Positions 23,740-34,910 of a stretch of DNA of 64,000 bases are shown one piece after another. Location: contig OX336354.1 of the NCBI GenBank assembly GCA_946902875.1, forward strand, positions 10,389,247-10,453,246, written 5' to 3'. The notes beneath the pieces are model-generated. The model had not been told where the DNA came from, made no database searches, and saw only the letters and a program-made list of their open reading frames with translations. A program made the translations under genes and the position numbers. Source of the stretch: Nematopogon swammerdamellus (taxonomy: Eukaryota > Arthropoda > Insecta > Lepidoptera > Adelidae). The first letter of the stretch is position 1, and the number at the start of each line of letters is the position of its first letter.

Positions 23740-23792
23740 TGCTTAGGTTTCACTGCATGTACTATTTAGATAATTCGTTGCATTATTTTTAG

Positions 23793-24067
23793 TATTCTGT
23801 ACCCCGTACGGAAGCCTATTACTGACATCGTATGTCTGTCCGTCCGTCCGTCCTACTGCGTCCGTCCTGTCTTTGGAACCATAATGCTTGCCTCTTCAAA
23901 TTATCATAGAATATTGTATTATTTTGGCGGATATACCTCACGAAAATATTAAAATATTTTAAAAAGTGAAAAGGTATGGGTCCCCATACAAGAAATGTGT
24001 TTTTTCAGTTTTTTTTTTGTGGTGGGGGAAACTCGGTGCGCGCGTCCCACTCGCACTTGACCGGTTT
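23793..24067 (-). repeat. repeat D copy
   Basis: It reads, reversed, from CAAAAACCGGTCAAGTGCG to CCGTACGGGGTACAG, including a GGAC-type microsatellite at 23845-23875. Confidence 0.75.
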
Positions 24068-24284
24068 TTGTTTACAAAGACACTTGATTTTATATAAACA
24101 CATTTACAGACACGATGTCTAGTACTAAATCCTCGAATTTGGTATTCAAATGAAGCCTATACGGAATGTAAATATCTCCCGCAAGTGTGTCACAAAATTA
24201 AGTTCAGTCCGCGGGAATAAATATCTAGAAACGGTATAGTTATGCTATGCATTGCATACATTTTACTTTGATTGTAAGAAATCA

Positions 24285-24470
24285 TACATACATAGCGTCA
24301 CATCAGTTTCTCAGTGGGGTAGGCAGAGACAACGGATCTCCACGTGCCACGATCCTGACACACCATTGCCGCCTCTTCCACTCTCATAATGTACTTGACA
24401 CTTTTTGAGCACACGCCCCCATCTGATCCAGGAACGTGCGTATAGGGTGACCCTTCCCGAAATGTAAGAA
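24285..24470 (+). repeat. dispersed repeat (LINE/SINE 3' end)
   Basis: GGGTAGGCAGAGACAACGGA and CTCCACGTGCCACGATCC match a reversed piece at about 14236-14300. No coding content. Confidence 0.5.
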
Positions 24471-25500
24471 ATCACTTGCAGTGATAGGTAAGTACGCCTT
24501 TGCGCACTCGTGTATTTCTTGTTTCTTTTCGTGTAGGTGCTGCACTTCTTTCAATTGTGTGCAAAATGTATAATATTATATGTAACCCTCGTATCAATGG
24601 TGTGCAATAAAGAGTTAATATTCTATTATATTTTTTACAGATTTTTTTCGGCATGCACTTAATTTGCGGCAGACAGAAGATGTGTGAATAAACAAGTCCG
24701 ACAGAGATAGACAAAAGGATCTTCAAATCGCGTCGCGGGTTGATAAGTCTTTCCCAAGCGAAATTAGTCCGCCTTAAGGCGCCTAGTAAAGCCAAATGTG
24801 GATTTTTGAAGAAGTAGCCCGTGATAACTAGACCAATCTAAAGGCTATAAACTACTGCAAAATATAGAACAATTCTTTGTCCATCGATCACACGTTTTTG
24901 GTTGTAAAATTTTATCATTTTCTATGCAAACTATACGGTAACCAAATGTGGATTTTTTCTTCAGCGTGACCTTTGAAGACTTGATCTTAGAAACTAAAGA
25001 GAATTTTAATTGAATTTTTAAAGCAAAATGACACCTTTTGTTATATCTATCGATCACACGCTTTTCAAAGTTCTAATGCTAAGGATCGCAATTTATGAAA
25101 AAAAAACCTTATGAAAACTAATACGCGCTGCGCCCTGGCACCTTCTCGGGGGTGAAAATGGCTTTGCCCGAGGCTTCGACCTCGAGCACAGCCACCCAGT
25201 TCGGAAGCAAAAAATACATATTACGCCCGTAATTTAGTTTTGTGCTCTTACTTCTTTAGCCTCGTCGGCATGTTGATGTCTCTTCTAGATAATATTATTT
25301 TGTCTGTCTGTAATAGAGAGTCATTTATCACACGAACGAGCATGCTCCGATTTGGGGCCTCCCACTGAGACTTCACTTTTCTATAAAAAATCTAGTTTCT
25401 TTTTTTTTACTTTTTCTTTTTTATGTACTTACATAAATTTTTATTTCATGAAAGTCGGCACGCGTCGCTGTGCCAATAGACTAATTTTGCATTCGACGTA
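24471..25500. other. mostly unassigned
   Basis: TGTGCAATAAAGAGTTAATA at about 24600 is shared with about 52220-52240, so the same repeat tail occurs twice. The rest is unrecognised. Two ORF-like segments here are AT-rich with no domain. Confidence 0.4.
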
Positions 25501-25502
25501 GC

Positions 25503-26110
25503 CAAATTATCCTCACCTCGCGATACCACAATCAGTGAGGTGCCATGCCAACAAAGTGCGGAGTTGAAGGAATTCGGGAAACACAGTCACCCGCAAGACA
25601 ATTCCACGCCTAGAGGCAGTGCCGGACTTGTACTGTTCTTTAAGTATAGGTTTTGTATAGGCCACTTGACTTTCGCCGCCCGCGCAAAACATAAAGAACA
25701 TAGGGTAGGATTATTACTAAGTCGCAATGGGGAATTAAAACCTTTACTCAAATGATATTTAGCATTTAAAAGATCGAAAACTCTATCCCCAGAAGTGCCT
25801 TGCTTGAGTATTGCGTCCATAATCGCGCACGAACTTGACGGCCTGACGGCTTACACTATACCAAAGCGCAAGTGTTACTTGTAATATTGTTTAACGCCTT
25901 TGGATATCTGCCGCCCCCTGAAGTTTGCCGCCCCTAGGCCGCGGCCTATACGGCCTAATGGGAAATCCAGGACTGCCTAGAGGTGCGACAAATCAACGAT
26001 TTTGGGAAACAATGGGATTCTCAAAAGGTTTCTCAATCAACAACAAAATTTGGCTGAATATGTGTGTTGACTGGAAGCAATCACTCGTAGCGATAAGTTT
26101 ATTTTGCGAG
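25503..26110 (-). pseudogene. LINE C-terminal fragment split by a hAT MITE
   Basis: The two parts, 25503-25616 and 25976-26110, match adjacent parts of the LINE copy at 45640-45880 (CACCTCGCGA, then GGTGCGACAAA and GGGATTCTCAAAAGG). They are separated by a 359-bp insertion, so the LINE fragment is older than the MITE. Confidence 0.75.
25617..25975 (+). mobile_element. hAT-type MITE, 359 bp
   Basis: The insert starts CAGTGCCGGACTT and ends in the near-inverse (read from the other end, CAGTCCTGGATTT). It is flanked by CCTAGAGG at 25609-25616 and 25976-25983. An 8-bp duplication plus CAGT-type termini is the hAT signature. The GCCGCCCCTAGGCCGCGGCC block near the right end is common in such elements. 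It contains no transposase. Confidence 0.85.
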
Positions 26111-26276
26111 CTAGTATTTCGTATATTTATGTTTGTTGTCTTCATGTACCTATATTCGTATCTCGTATGCAATAAATAGTGTATACATTTCCTAGGAATT
26201 TTCCGGTAACATACATATATAAATATATATATTATATTATATTATTACATCTTCGAAAAGAGGTATTCTTTTTTTT

Positions 26277-26565
26277 TTATGGAAAGCACGACTTGCGCGC
26301 GCCAGACTAACGCAGAGGTGTAGTCCTACGGACGGCGGCGGCGCCCACGGGCATTGTGGGCTATTTACGGGGGCTGCGAATACCATGTCGGCCGGCTAGG
26401 TGCACCTTCACATTATGTTTGAATGATCCCAGACTGTATATTGGAGGAAAGGATGCAGGTGGGAGTGCATTCCACATGTTGGCAACCCTGCAAATAAAGA
26501 ATTTGCAGGATCGATTTTTCCTAAGTGGGGGGATATACACGGTGTTGCAGTTGCCCCCGTAATAT
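26277..26565 (-). pseudogene. Jockey-like LINE C-terminal fragment
   Basis: The reverse strand reads FICRVANMWNALPPASFPP followed by IYSLGSF, typical of the end of Jockey-type ORF2, then a 3' UTR and tail ending in poly-A (poly-T at 26270-26279). It is 5'-truncated. Confidence 0.75.
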
Positions 26566-27616
26566 ATTTAACTGACATAAGGGGGTTATTCTATATATGA
26601 AACTAAACAACTTCCGTGGCGAAAACCACAAACAAAAACAAAATTATTTTTTCCATACATATTTTAAATACAACCTATTCTCAAAATGTATGGAGAAAAA
26701 AAAAGCTTTTTTCTTAAAATTAAAAAGTCGTAGAACAAAGTTGTTCTATTTCACGTACAGAATCACCCTCGTTCGGGTTTTACGGTTGGGGTTGCAACAC
26801 CGTGTATATTCTATTGTATTTTAAACTTAACTTGTCTTCTTCAAAATAAAATATGGCAAAGATATAAAATACCTAAAGTAGACTCTTAAATAATCGCTCT
26901 ATTTCAGCTTCATTGTGAGTTGCTTTGTGTACAAAGAAAAATTACGAAACTAACATCTTCACTACTTAAATATTAATAAGTTCTTGCCCAACTCGACACC
27001 TGCATAAAAAGTTTTATAATAACTACTACGGCCTCAACCTGTCAAACTTTCCTACTCATTATTCATATTATAAATTTATAATTGTAAGTTCGTTTTAATC
27101 GACAACTTTAGGCACTTACCACTTTAAGTCAGTAACAAAAAGTTTAACTAATGAGTTTGCGTTTTATCTTAGTTATAATACGTATGCATCGCTATTGAAT
27201 GTCGTCACGTAATTATTGAAAACCTTAACTCAAACCACAAACCTTGCAAGTCTTTAGAGTGAATGAGTGTTAGAGAAAGTGAACGTTACTAGCTCATACA
27301 ATTTTGTATTGCACGACAAACTCAACGGACATGAACAGACAAATACGTATAAGTACGTTATTATAAGTATCTATACGCGTATAAATGTAGTATGTAGTTT
27401 GGCCGGCTCTTTTCTATTCTGTGGTTTGGCTTAGTTCGAATCACACGTGTTAAGGGCCTTTCAAATAGTTGAGTTGAAAATCGTGAGCTAAGTATATATG
27501 TGCGCAGTAAGTTCAAAAAGTAAAGATATTGAGTGTTCTTAGCAGATTAACTTAGGTATTTAATATTTCAAGAATAAAAAATAGGTAGTTACATTCAAAA
27601 GGAAACACTTAATCTA
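26566..27616. other. unassigned AT-rich stretch
   Basis: No exon or repeat recognised. Confidence 0.45.
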
Positions 27617-27990
27617 AAAATCGGCCCCAAGTACGAGTTTTACTCGCGCAGAGGTCCGTACATGCGGTATAAAATACCTGTCAAAATTCTATATTCGTCT
27701 ATATTTTGTCTAAAGTAAAATATAAACACCTGTGGCGCCATCTATTATTCAGTAGCGTCAATATGTGCTAATCGACCCTTAGCACCGTTTCTTGTACCCT
27801 TAATTTTTTAGTTTTTATTATTTGTTGGCACATCCGCCATAATGACACATAATATGCGAACATTTTAACCGGCTACCTATTACCGTTCAAACGATACAGT
27901 TCTAGGACGGACGGACGGACGGACGGACAGACATACAGACAGACGACGTAGGCTCAGTAATAGGCTTCCGTATGGATACGGAACCCTAAA
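27617..27990 (+). repeat. repeat D copy
   Basis: It runs from ATCGGCCCCAAGTACGAG to GGATACGGAACCCTAAAAA, with (GGAC)4 and (AGAC)n at about 27907-27942. Confidence 0.8.
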
Positions 27991-28245
27991 AATGTAGAAA
28001 ATTCATTTTATTGTACGGCTTTAAACTTACCTAGATATGTATATGGGCGAATTCTTTTTAGTTAACATTTTGTAACGTGTATTTTTGGTTGCATAGTCAT
28101 ACCGTAAAGAAGATCTGAATCAAATAACATAGTAAATGGACAAAAGACCAGACCACGAAAAACGAAGGACTAAAGTCGGGATATTTGTTTATTCGAATCC
28201 GTCTGCACGCCTACAAGTGATACCCTAGGACACTCGATATCCTAG

Positions 28246-28566
28246 TACTGTGTGGGGCCGGTACTTAAAAATAATAGCCCCACTGCATCTCTCCCCGTGC
28301 ATGTCGTAAAAGGCGACTAAGGGATAAGGACAAGATACCGTGCTAAAGGGCGACAGGCTCGCCACCTCTCACCTTGGCACGGTACTTCCACCAAGTCATG
28401 CAGCAGGTGGTTTTTCGTGCCTTACTTGCTGCTTGATCGATCGATGTCTTGTTCGAATACTTTGCGAAACGTGGTGGTCGGTGTTGTGCTGTAATTTAGC
28501 AGAGTTCTTGCAGCACAACACCGATTGCTCTGCTTATCCCGATTGTCGGGATTCAGCGTGTGTGAT
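28246..28566 (+). repeat. repeat C copy, near full length
   Basis: This is the best-preserved copy: TACTGTGTGGGGCCGGTACT at the start, AAGGCGACTAAGGGATAAGG, CACCTCTCACCTTGGCACGG, and TGTCGGGATTCAGCGTGTG near the end. Confidence 0.8.
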
Positions 28567-28910
28567 ATGTATGTATGTCTCGAGTGTGTGAAACGAATCC
28601 TTCTAGTACTTCAGGCTGTAGAGTGGAACATAAATAGTCACATACATACCTATAATCATACACACGCTAAACTCATTACCCTTTCTTTTGGCTTCGCCGT
28701 AGTCGGGTAAAAATTTACCAGAATTAACCTTATATAAAAAAACATTCACTTTTGTTGTAACAAACTCCAGTGACTTTACTTGTTGAACCACAGATGTAGA
28801 GGCCAAAACCCCCCGTCTTAAATAAAAGAACTTGCACGTGCGCAATGTCTTGTACATATGTACTTATGTACTTTGACGTACATTATATTACCTATATAAA
28901 TACATTTATA

Positions 28911-28958
28911 TAGATATTTGAAATTTACATATTTATATATATAAATTTCAAATATCTA
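28911..28958. repeat. 17-bp inverted repeat
   Basis: TAGATATTTGAAATTTA and its exact reverse complement flank a 14-bp AT spacer. Confidence 0.85.
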
Positions 28959-28995
28959 TTGGGACACGTGTACTTACATCGAACTTTGGGCTGCC

Positions 28996-29110
28996 AACTA
29001 GAATAGAATAGAATAGAATAGAATAGAATTTATTGTTCGAAGAATTTTGGTACAGAATCGGTACAGAATATCTGTAAAACACTTAATATTTAAGAATAGG
29101 TACATTTTAC
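28996..29110 (-). repeat. (TTCTA)n-tailed LINE 3' end
   Basis: Six AGAATAG-phase pentamers at about 29001-29030 are followed by TTTATTGTTCGAAGAATTTT. Read on minus this is a LINE-like 3' end with a TTCTA microsatellite tail, as in CR1/L2-type elements. Class is inferred. Confidence 0.45.
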
Positions 29111-29440
29111 AATAAAAGTTACATTTTAGCATTTTAAAAATCATCATCCATCAGATTAACCTAATAAGGTATATTGTGTATGACACATGCATAGGTTTCT
29201 GTACCAGCTATTTTGTTTATAGTTTACCATGCTCACTGGGAACAATCCCGTATTGAGGATGGCAGGTTTGTCTTTAGTCGCGTGCTACTAGCTTCCACAC
29301 TAAACAGTTTTGAACAATTAAATAAATAATGATGAGAAAAAAAAAATATTATAAAATAATAGTAAATAATAAAAAATAACATATTAACAAAAAAAAATAC
29401 ACAAGAAATAAGTAAAATTTACTAATATTGTTCATACCTA
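29111..29440. other. unassigned AT-rich stretch
   Basis: Nothing recognised apart from short A-runs. Confidence 0.4.
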
Positions 29441-30255
29441 TCTATACATATAATAAAATCGTAGAGGTAAGAAAGTCTGTACATTGAATGTATTCGGAAA
29501 AAAACTAACCAGGGTGGCTTAAAATGAGGTACTGAACATGTTAGAACAGTTTTTTAAATTTTTGTTTGTTTGTTTGTTTGTCTGTACGCGCATCACGCAA
29601 AAACCACTGAACGGAATTAGACGAAACTTTGTATAGTGGCAGTTTATATGCCGGGTTAACATAATACGTAAAAAAAAATAACAAAAATAAAAAAAAAAAT
29701 TACAATTATAAACATTATTGCGCGTTTAAAATCACGTAGTCCAAAGTACATAATTATATCTTGAGAACTGGCAGCAAATACAATTTGAATAAAATATTCA
29801 TTCGAAATTTAAAAATAAGTAGATACAACGAAAATGACAGTTCTTCTTTTTTATAACTTGAACACAATAGTCTATACATATCTATTCTTTCTATACATAT
29901 CATAAAATCGTAAATGCAAAAATGTCTATTTGTACGCGCATCTCGCAAAAACCACTGAACGGAATTTGACGAAACTTTTTATAGTGACAGTGTATATCCC
30001 GGATGAACATAATAATTAAAAAATATAATAAAAATCACGTAATCCAAAGTAAAGGTAAAAAACAATTTTAAATGTCATGTTGACAACGGAGAACTGTCAT
30101 CTCGACGTGAGCTGGCCGGTGACAAATTGTTTGATAAATAAAAATAATAATTGAAAGTCGAAGTTATGTCGCTGTCATTGGTGCAATAAAATTTATATAT
30201 CTGTTGCCCGCGGCTTCGCTCGCGTGAAATTCGTATTTAAAAAAAAGAAAGTAAG

Positions 30256-30718
30256 TAACTAAAGGCGGGCCCGAAGGCGGATCTGCGCTCACGTAAACGA
30301 TATTCTTTCTCGATGAAAGTAACTAAGGGCGAGGCGGAAGGCGGAGCTGAGTTCAGGAAGAAGAAAAATATTCTTGAAGAAAGTAAGTAACTATGGGCGA
30401 GGCCGTAGGCCGAGCTGCGTTCAGGAAGAAGCTAAACCATCTTGAAGAAAGTAAGTATCTAAGGCGAGGCCGAAGGCCGAGCTACGTTCGGGTAATTGAA
30501 AACCACCTCGAAGAAAGCAAGTAACTAAGGGCGAGGCCGAAGGCCGAGCTGCGTTCAGGAAGAAGCTAAACCATCTTGAAGAAAGTAAGCAACTAAGGCG
30601 AGGCCGAAGGCCGAGCTACGTTCTGACAAATGATAGACCATCTCGAAGAAAGTAAGTAACTAAGGGCGAGGCCGAAGGCCGAGCTGCGTTCAGGAAGAAG
30701 CTAAACCATCTCGAATAA
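30256..30718 (+). repeat. 67-bp tandem array, forward arm (A)
   Basis: Seven units contain GGCGAGGCCGAAGGCCGAGC and end GAAGAAAGTAAGTA. Units 3, 5 and 7 (GCTGCGTTCAGGAAGAAGC) alternate with units 4 and 6 (GCTACGTT), which indicates a dimeric higher-order repeat. Confidence 0.9.
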
Positions 30719-30765
30719 AGTTAATTAATATTAAGATTGAGTTAATTTAATTTAAATTTTATTAT

Positions 30766-31228
30766 AAAGTCCACGCTTCTAACGGCAAATATACCGTGCA
30801 TCCTAGAACCTCGCGGTTATTTCCTGCTGGATGGCAAGAGGCCCGATGCTATCACCTTAGTGCCATGGACTAAGGGTAGTTCTTTGATGTGGGACCCCAC
30901 TTTTGTTCTCACATTGGCTCCAAGTCACGTTAGGACATCTTCAAGAGCGGCTGGCGCGGCCGAGGCTGGGGCGGAGAGCCTCAAACGCAGCAAATATAGA
31001 AATATAATTCAAGATTTCGAATTTGTTGCGTTTGCGGTTGAAACCCTCGGTCCGTGGAGCAGTGAAGCCAAAAGAGGCTTGAGCTGGTTGACGCAACTGG
31101 TGTCCCGCCATCAAGGGCTTATGTACTTCATTCAAAGGGTAAGCCTTGCCATCCAGCGGGGTAATGCCGCAAGTGCTCTAAGAACATTTGAAAATGCCCG
31201 TTTTGATAGTTATTTTAATGTTTGTTAG
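30766..31228 (+). pseudogene. captured C-terminal module of an unknown TE protein
   Basis: An open frame without its own ATG reads ILEPRGYFLLDGKRPDAITL, then WDPTFVLTLAPSHV, FAVETLGPW and QRVSLAIQRGNAASALRTF, ending FNVC and a stop at 31226-31228. The DGKRPD...WD.T...DTLAPSH and ETLGPW...IQRGNAA pattern is, from memory, a conserved tail of TE-borne proteins in many animals, possibly RT-associated; the family name is not certain. Related pieces lie at 52323-52546 (-), 53090-53135 (+) and 55388-55537 (+). Its position between two Helitron arms suggests capture. Confidence 0.6.
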
Positions 31229-31317
31229 GTAGGTTTAATTCTTTAGTTATTAATATTACTTTTTTATTTTTATGTAATAAATAGATTGAGTAAACGATAT
31301 ATATCCTATCGAAGAAA

Positions 31318-31525
31318 GGAAGTCTTTAAGGGCGAGGCCCGAAGGCGGAAGAGGGTTTTTGGTTTACCTGAACGCATTCCTTCCTTTCTCCCAGAAGGTT
31401 TATCGTTTACCTGAAAGCAGCTCGGCCTTCGGCCTCGCCCTTAGTTAGTTACTTTCTTTAAGAAGGTTTATCGATTACCTGAACGCAGCTCGGCCTTCGG
31501 CCTCGCCCTTAGTTACCAACATTCT
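31318..31525 (-). repeat. 67-bp array, inverted arm (A)
   Basis: About three units in the opposite orientation (CAGCTCGGCCTTCGGCCTCG) precede the 3' terminus of the Helitron. Confidence 0.85.
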
Positions 31526-31572
31526 TCTTTGGAATACGAATTTCACGCGAGCGGAGCCGCGGGCTCAGCTAG

Positions 31573-31820
31573 TATAAAATAAATACAACATTCAAACAAT
31601 ATACACAACAAAACCTATATTTCGCAATGAAAAACTACAATTATGCGTGAGTACCGCAATTTTCTTTGCTTTCGGCACATAATCGCCCGAGTACAATCGT
31701 GTGAGGGGGGAAGAGGCTAGGGGACGCGATGCACTCGCCTCCGTGTTTCCCAGTCAGTCATTCAGACTCGAGCCGACCACATTCGGGCATCCCGGATCTA
31801 TCTCCCCTCCGCGTTGTACC
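31573..31820. other. unassigned spacer between Helitron and LINE
   Basis: A non-coding stretch with a GC-richer part at 31700-31815. The exact 3' end of the neighbouring LINE could not be fixed. Confidence 0.35.
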
Positions 31821-31958
31821 TACATAATAATTAAATGAATAAATCAGTCTGTTTTAATCCTACATATTGGTAATAATTACGTTACACTATTTATATCGTG
31901 GAAAGTAGTGAGTGAGTGTCCTTCATCATCATCATACTATCACGTCCATCACATCTAT

Positions 31959-34910
31959 CTACATAAGTACAGAGCATAAACGCTCTTCAGATTTCTCTCT
32001 CCCAAGCTCCACCAGCTCTTCCTGCAGATGCTTTTTAAATGAAGGTATGGATACGATTTGTCGAGTTTTTATTTTTATTGAATTGTACAATCGTGGTCCA
32101 TGAAACAGATAGGACCGTTGATAGAATTTGGTGCGATGTATATTGGTGTTCAGTGTGAGCATCTTTCTCTGTCTAGTGTTAAATGTGTGAGTTGCATATT
32201 TATGTAATTCGGTGTGCGTGTGAAAATACGTAGCTAACCTATGCATGTATATCTGACGTACATCTAATACCTTGTATTCTTTAAAAAGTAAATCAGATGG
32301 GTATCTGTAGGGTTTGAAATTTATAACTCTAAGGATAGATTTTTGCGCTTTAACTATCGGGTCCAAATGTGTTTTTGCTGTTCCACCCCAGGCCAGTGTA
32401 CCATACAATAGCAAGGAGTGACACAGTGAGAAGTATATAGTGCGTAGTAATTTTGAGTCAGCTATTTGTCTACACTGAACAAAGAAATAAATTAGTTTTC
32501 TAATGCGCGCAGCCGATTTCTCAATGTGGTTTCTCCAAGTTAAATGTTCATCTATAACCACGCCTAAATGTTTTATATTATCTACAACCTCCAATTCCTC
32601 GCACGAACATATTTGACTGTCACTTTCATTAGTGCATCCGGAATCGTGTCCCCTAATTATGACTTTTATATCCGGTTTAGTTCTTTCCGTTATACTAAAA
32701 CACATGACCTTAGTTTTTACTCTGTTAAGTGTAAGTGCACTCTCGTTTAGGCAGCATATGACCTTGTTGAGTCCTAATTGCGTATATTTACGTACCGCTT
32801 CCCAGCTTTCTCCCGTAAAAAGAAGGACTGTGTCATCCGCGAAAGTCAAGACTTTACCATTTGCCAGATCTAGATTGCACACACTGTTTATATATAAAAG
32901 AAATAATAAAGGACCCAGCACGCTTCCCTGAGGAACACCTACAGTTACTGGTTCCGGTTCTGAGATGTGATTTTGAATTTTTACTTGCTGTGTTCTGCCA
33001 TGTAAATAATTTTTGATCCAAGTCAAAGGTAAATCCTGTACTCCAGCCTCCTCAAGTTTATCGAGTAGGATACTGATATTGACCGTATCGAAAGCCTTTG
33101 CTAAGTCTAGAAAGACCCCCGCACAACGCTTACCTGCATCTAAGTTTGTCACCACAAATTCTACAAGTTTTATAATAGCATCTTCGGTGCTTCTACCTGA
33201 TCTGAAACCGTATTGGTTGTTGGATAGTAGCCCCATATTTTCCAAATAGCTAACAAGTCTACGTTTAACAACTTTTTCTAGAATTTTCGAAAACACGCTA
33301 AGAAGAGAAATTGGCCGATAGTTCGAAAAAAGATCTACGTCACCACTTTTGTACAGTGGTATAATAAGTGATTCTTTAAGGGAGTCGGGAAACACTCCAG
33401 TATTCATACTTAGATTGCAAATGTAGGTAAGCGGAAAAACAAGGCACGATTTTGTGTGCTTAACTACTTTACTTGAAATTCCATCTTTACCTGGAGCGCT
33501 GTTTACCTTTAGCTCACTTATGATTAGTGATATCTCATCGGGTGTCGTTGGTGTAAAGAAGAAGTGAGGTGAATTAACATTTTTAAGTTTCGGAGGTTTC
33601 TCAATTTTATGATGCGCTGCTGCCAAATAAAGTCCTACGTTGGAGAAGTATTTATTGATGTTGTTTACTATTAATTCTGGTGTTGTTTTTGCTGATTGTA
33701 AAAGTTGATTAGTTTTAGATTGATCATGATTTACGTTATTGTCTGTATATAGTTTCAGTGTTTGCCAACATTTTTTGGGGTTATGTGTGTTTTGTAATAT
33801 TGTATGTTTGAAGTAATCTGTTTTTGCTTTTTTCGTAGTTCTTTTGCATATGTTTCTGTATTGTAAATAATAGTGTTTAAGATCTGTGTTTTGCGGTTGT
33901 TGTCTAACTTGTGTGTGCAGTCGATCACGCTTTTTTATACATTTGACTAGGTTAGAAGTGATCCAGGGCTTTATGTTTTTATTTTTATTACCCAGTACTT
34001 TTATAGATTGATTTTTTGTAATAATTATATTTAGTTTATTTTTAAAGTATTCGTATGCTAGGTTAACGTCTGAAATGTCATATAGTTCTTGCCAATTAGT
34101 GTTTTCAAGATCTTCAAATAAACTAGCATAATTCGTGTGCAATATTTGTCTTTGTTTCTGTTTACAGTATCCGTGCTTAGTATCTATACACATTATTGTA
34201 GGGAAGTGGTCCGTAATTGCCGTTTCACACACTGCTGAATGGACTTGGTGCTTGGTTTTAATCATGATGTGATCCAAACAGCTCTTCTCTCTCGTTGGCT
34301 TACTTATAGCGGGAGTGAGACCAAATTCTTCCAGGCAGTATAGATAATCATGTGCGTATGCTGCAAGCGGACTAATGATGTTAATATTTATATCTCCAGT
34401 AATAATAATATTTTTATAATGTTTGTGTTTCTTTAAAAAATCACCTAGGGTTATAATGAATTGATTAGGGTCAAGAAATGAAGGCGATCTATATATGGCC
34501 AAAATAAGTGTGTCATTATGTTGCTTCAACACCAAACAGTTACAATCAGCCACGGTCACCGCCTCCTCCGTTTTAAGTTTTAGATTGTTTCTAACGAAAA
34601 CCACGACTCCGTCGTTTTGGTTTATATTTTTAGTAGTCATATATGCCGTGTATCCTTCTATTCGCTTAGGAACATATTGTTGGCTTATCCAACACTCTGT
34701 CAAACAAATAACATCAAAGTTAACTTTACTACGTGAAATGAAAACTTGTAAATCATCAAAATTTTTATTTATGCTCCGTATATTAAGATTGAGTATTTTT
34801 AGTTGACTACTATCCTTAATAACTCTCTTACAGAGTTCAGGCTGTGAAATTATCTTAGTATCTATACGCTCGTACGTGTCCAACTCCTCGACTAACTCGT
34901 GGCTACACAT
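31959..34910 (-). CDS. LINE ORF2: endonuclease-reverse transcriptase, intact
   Basis: This 983-aa protein starts at an ATG (MCSHELVEELDTYERI). An apurinic-like endonuclease domain spans roughly residues 35-240: LNLNIRSINKNFDDL near the start, FDVICLTECWIS, IITGDININI and the catalytic ITDHFP with D234/H235. The RT domain spans roughly 470-730: NSAPGKDGISSKV, NYRPISLLSVFSKILEKV, QYGFRSGRSTEDAI, FLDLAKAFDTVN, GVPQGSVLGPLLFLLYIN and the FADD box at 690-693. A C-terminal thumb-like region with HLGVVIDEHLTWRNHI and LLLYGTLAWGG follows. No stops or frameshifts occur and the length is normal for the group. It nicks target DNA and copies its own RNA there. The clade call (CR1/L2/Daphne rather than Jockey) is by resemblance. 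Confidence 0.9.
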   Translation of the reverse strand: MCSHELVEELDTYERIDTKIISQPELCKRVIKDSSQLKILNLNIRSINKNFDDLQVFISRSKVNFDVICLTECWISQQYVPKRIEGYTAYMTTKNINQNDGVVVFVRNNLKLKTEEAVTVADCNCLVLKQHNDTLILAIYRSPSFLDPNQFIITLGDFLKKHKHYKNIIITGDININIISPLAAYAHDYLYCLEEFGLTPAISKPTREKSCLDHIMIKTKHQVHSAVCETAITDHFPTIMCIDTKHGYCKQKQRQILHTNYASLFEDLENTNWQELYDISDVNLAYEYFKNKLNIIITKNQSIKVLGNKNKNIKPWITSNLVKCIKKRDRLHTQVRQQPQNTDLKHYYLQYRNICKRTTKKAKTDYFKHTILQNTHNPKKCWQTLKLYTDNNVNHDQSKTNQLLQSAKTTPELIVNNINKYFSNVGLYLAAAHHKIEKPPKLKNVNSPHFFFTPTTPDEISLIISELKVNSAPGKDGISSKVVKHTKSCLVFPLTYICNLSMNTGVFPDSLKESLIIPLYKSGDVDLFSNYRPISLLSVFSKILEKVVKRRLVSYLENMGLLSNNQYGFRSGRSTEDAIIKLVEFVVTNLDAGKRCAGVFLDLAKAFDTVNISILLDKLEEAGVQDLPLTWIKNYLHGRTQQVKIQNHISEPEPVTVGVPQGSVLGPLLFLLYINSVCNLDLANGKVLTFADDTVLLFTGESWEAVRKYTQLGLNKVICCLNESALTLNRVKTKVMCFSITERTKPDIKVIIRGHDSGCTNESDSQICSCEELEVVDNIKHLGVVIDEHLTWRNHIEKSAARIRKLIYFFVQCRQIADSKLLRTIYFSLCHSLLLYGTLAWGGTAKTHLDPIVKAQKSILRVINFKPYRYPSDLLFKEYKVLDVRQIYMHRLATYFHTHTELHKYATHTFNTRQRKMLTLNTNIHRTKFYQRSYLFHGPRLYNSIKIKTRQIVSIPSFKKHLQEELVELGREKSEERLCSVLM

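Larger units (their letters stand above)
29441..31572 (+). mobile_element. composite Helitron with mirror arrays (locus A)
   Basis: The 5' end TCTATACATATAATAAAATC follows an A, and the 3' end GGGCTCAGCTAG precedes a T. A second 5' end (TCTATACATATCATAAAATC) lies at 29890, so two copies may be nested. Inside, an inverted copy of the 3' terminus (GCCCGCGGCTTCGCTCGCG) starts near 30205. It is followed by seven direct 67-bp units (30256-30718), a unique core (30720-31317), about three inverted units (31318-31525) and the true 3' end. The core carries a captured coding fragment. The same architecture recurs at 61326-63692. Confidence 0.7.

Noticed and set aside
30240..31560. CRISPR-like array (regular repeats with spacers)
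   Set aside because: Units are contiguous tandem repeats without unique spacers, inverted in the second half, in a eukaryotic genome.
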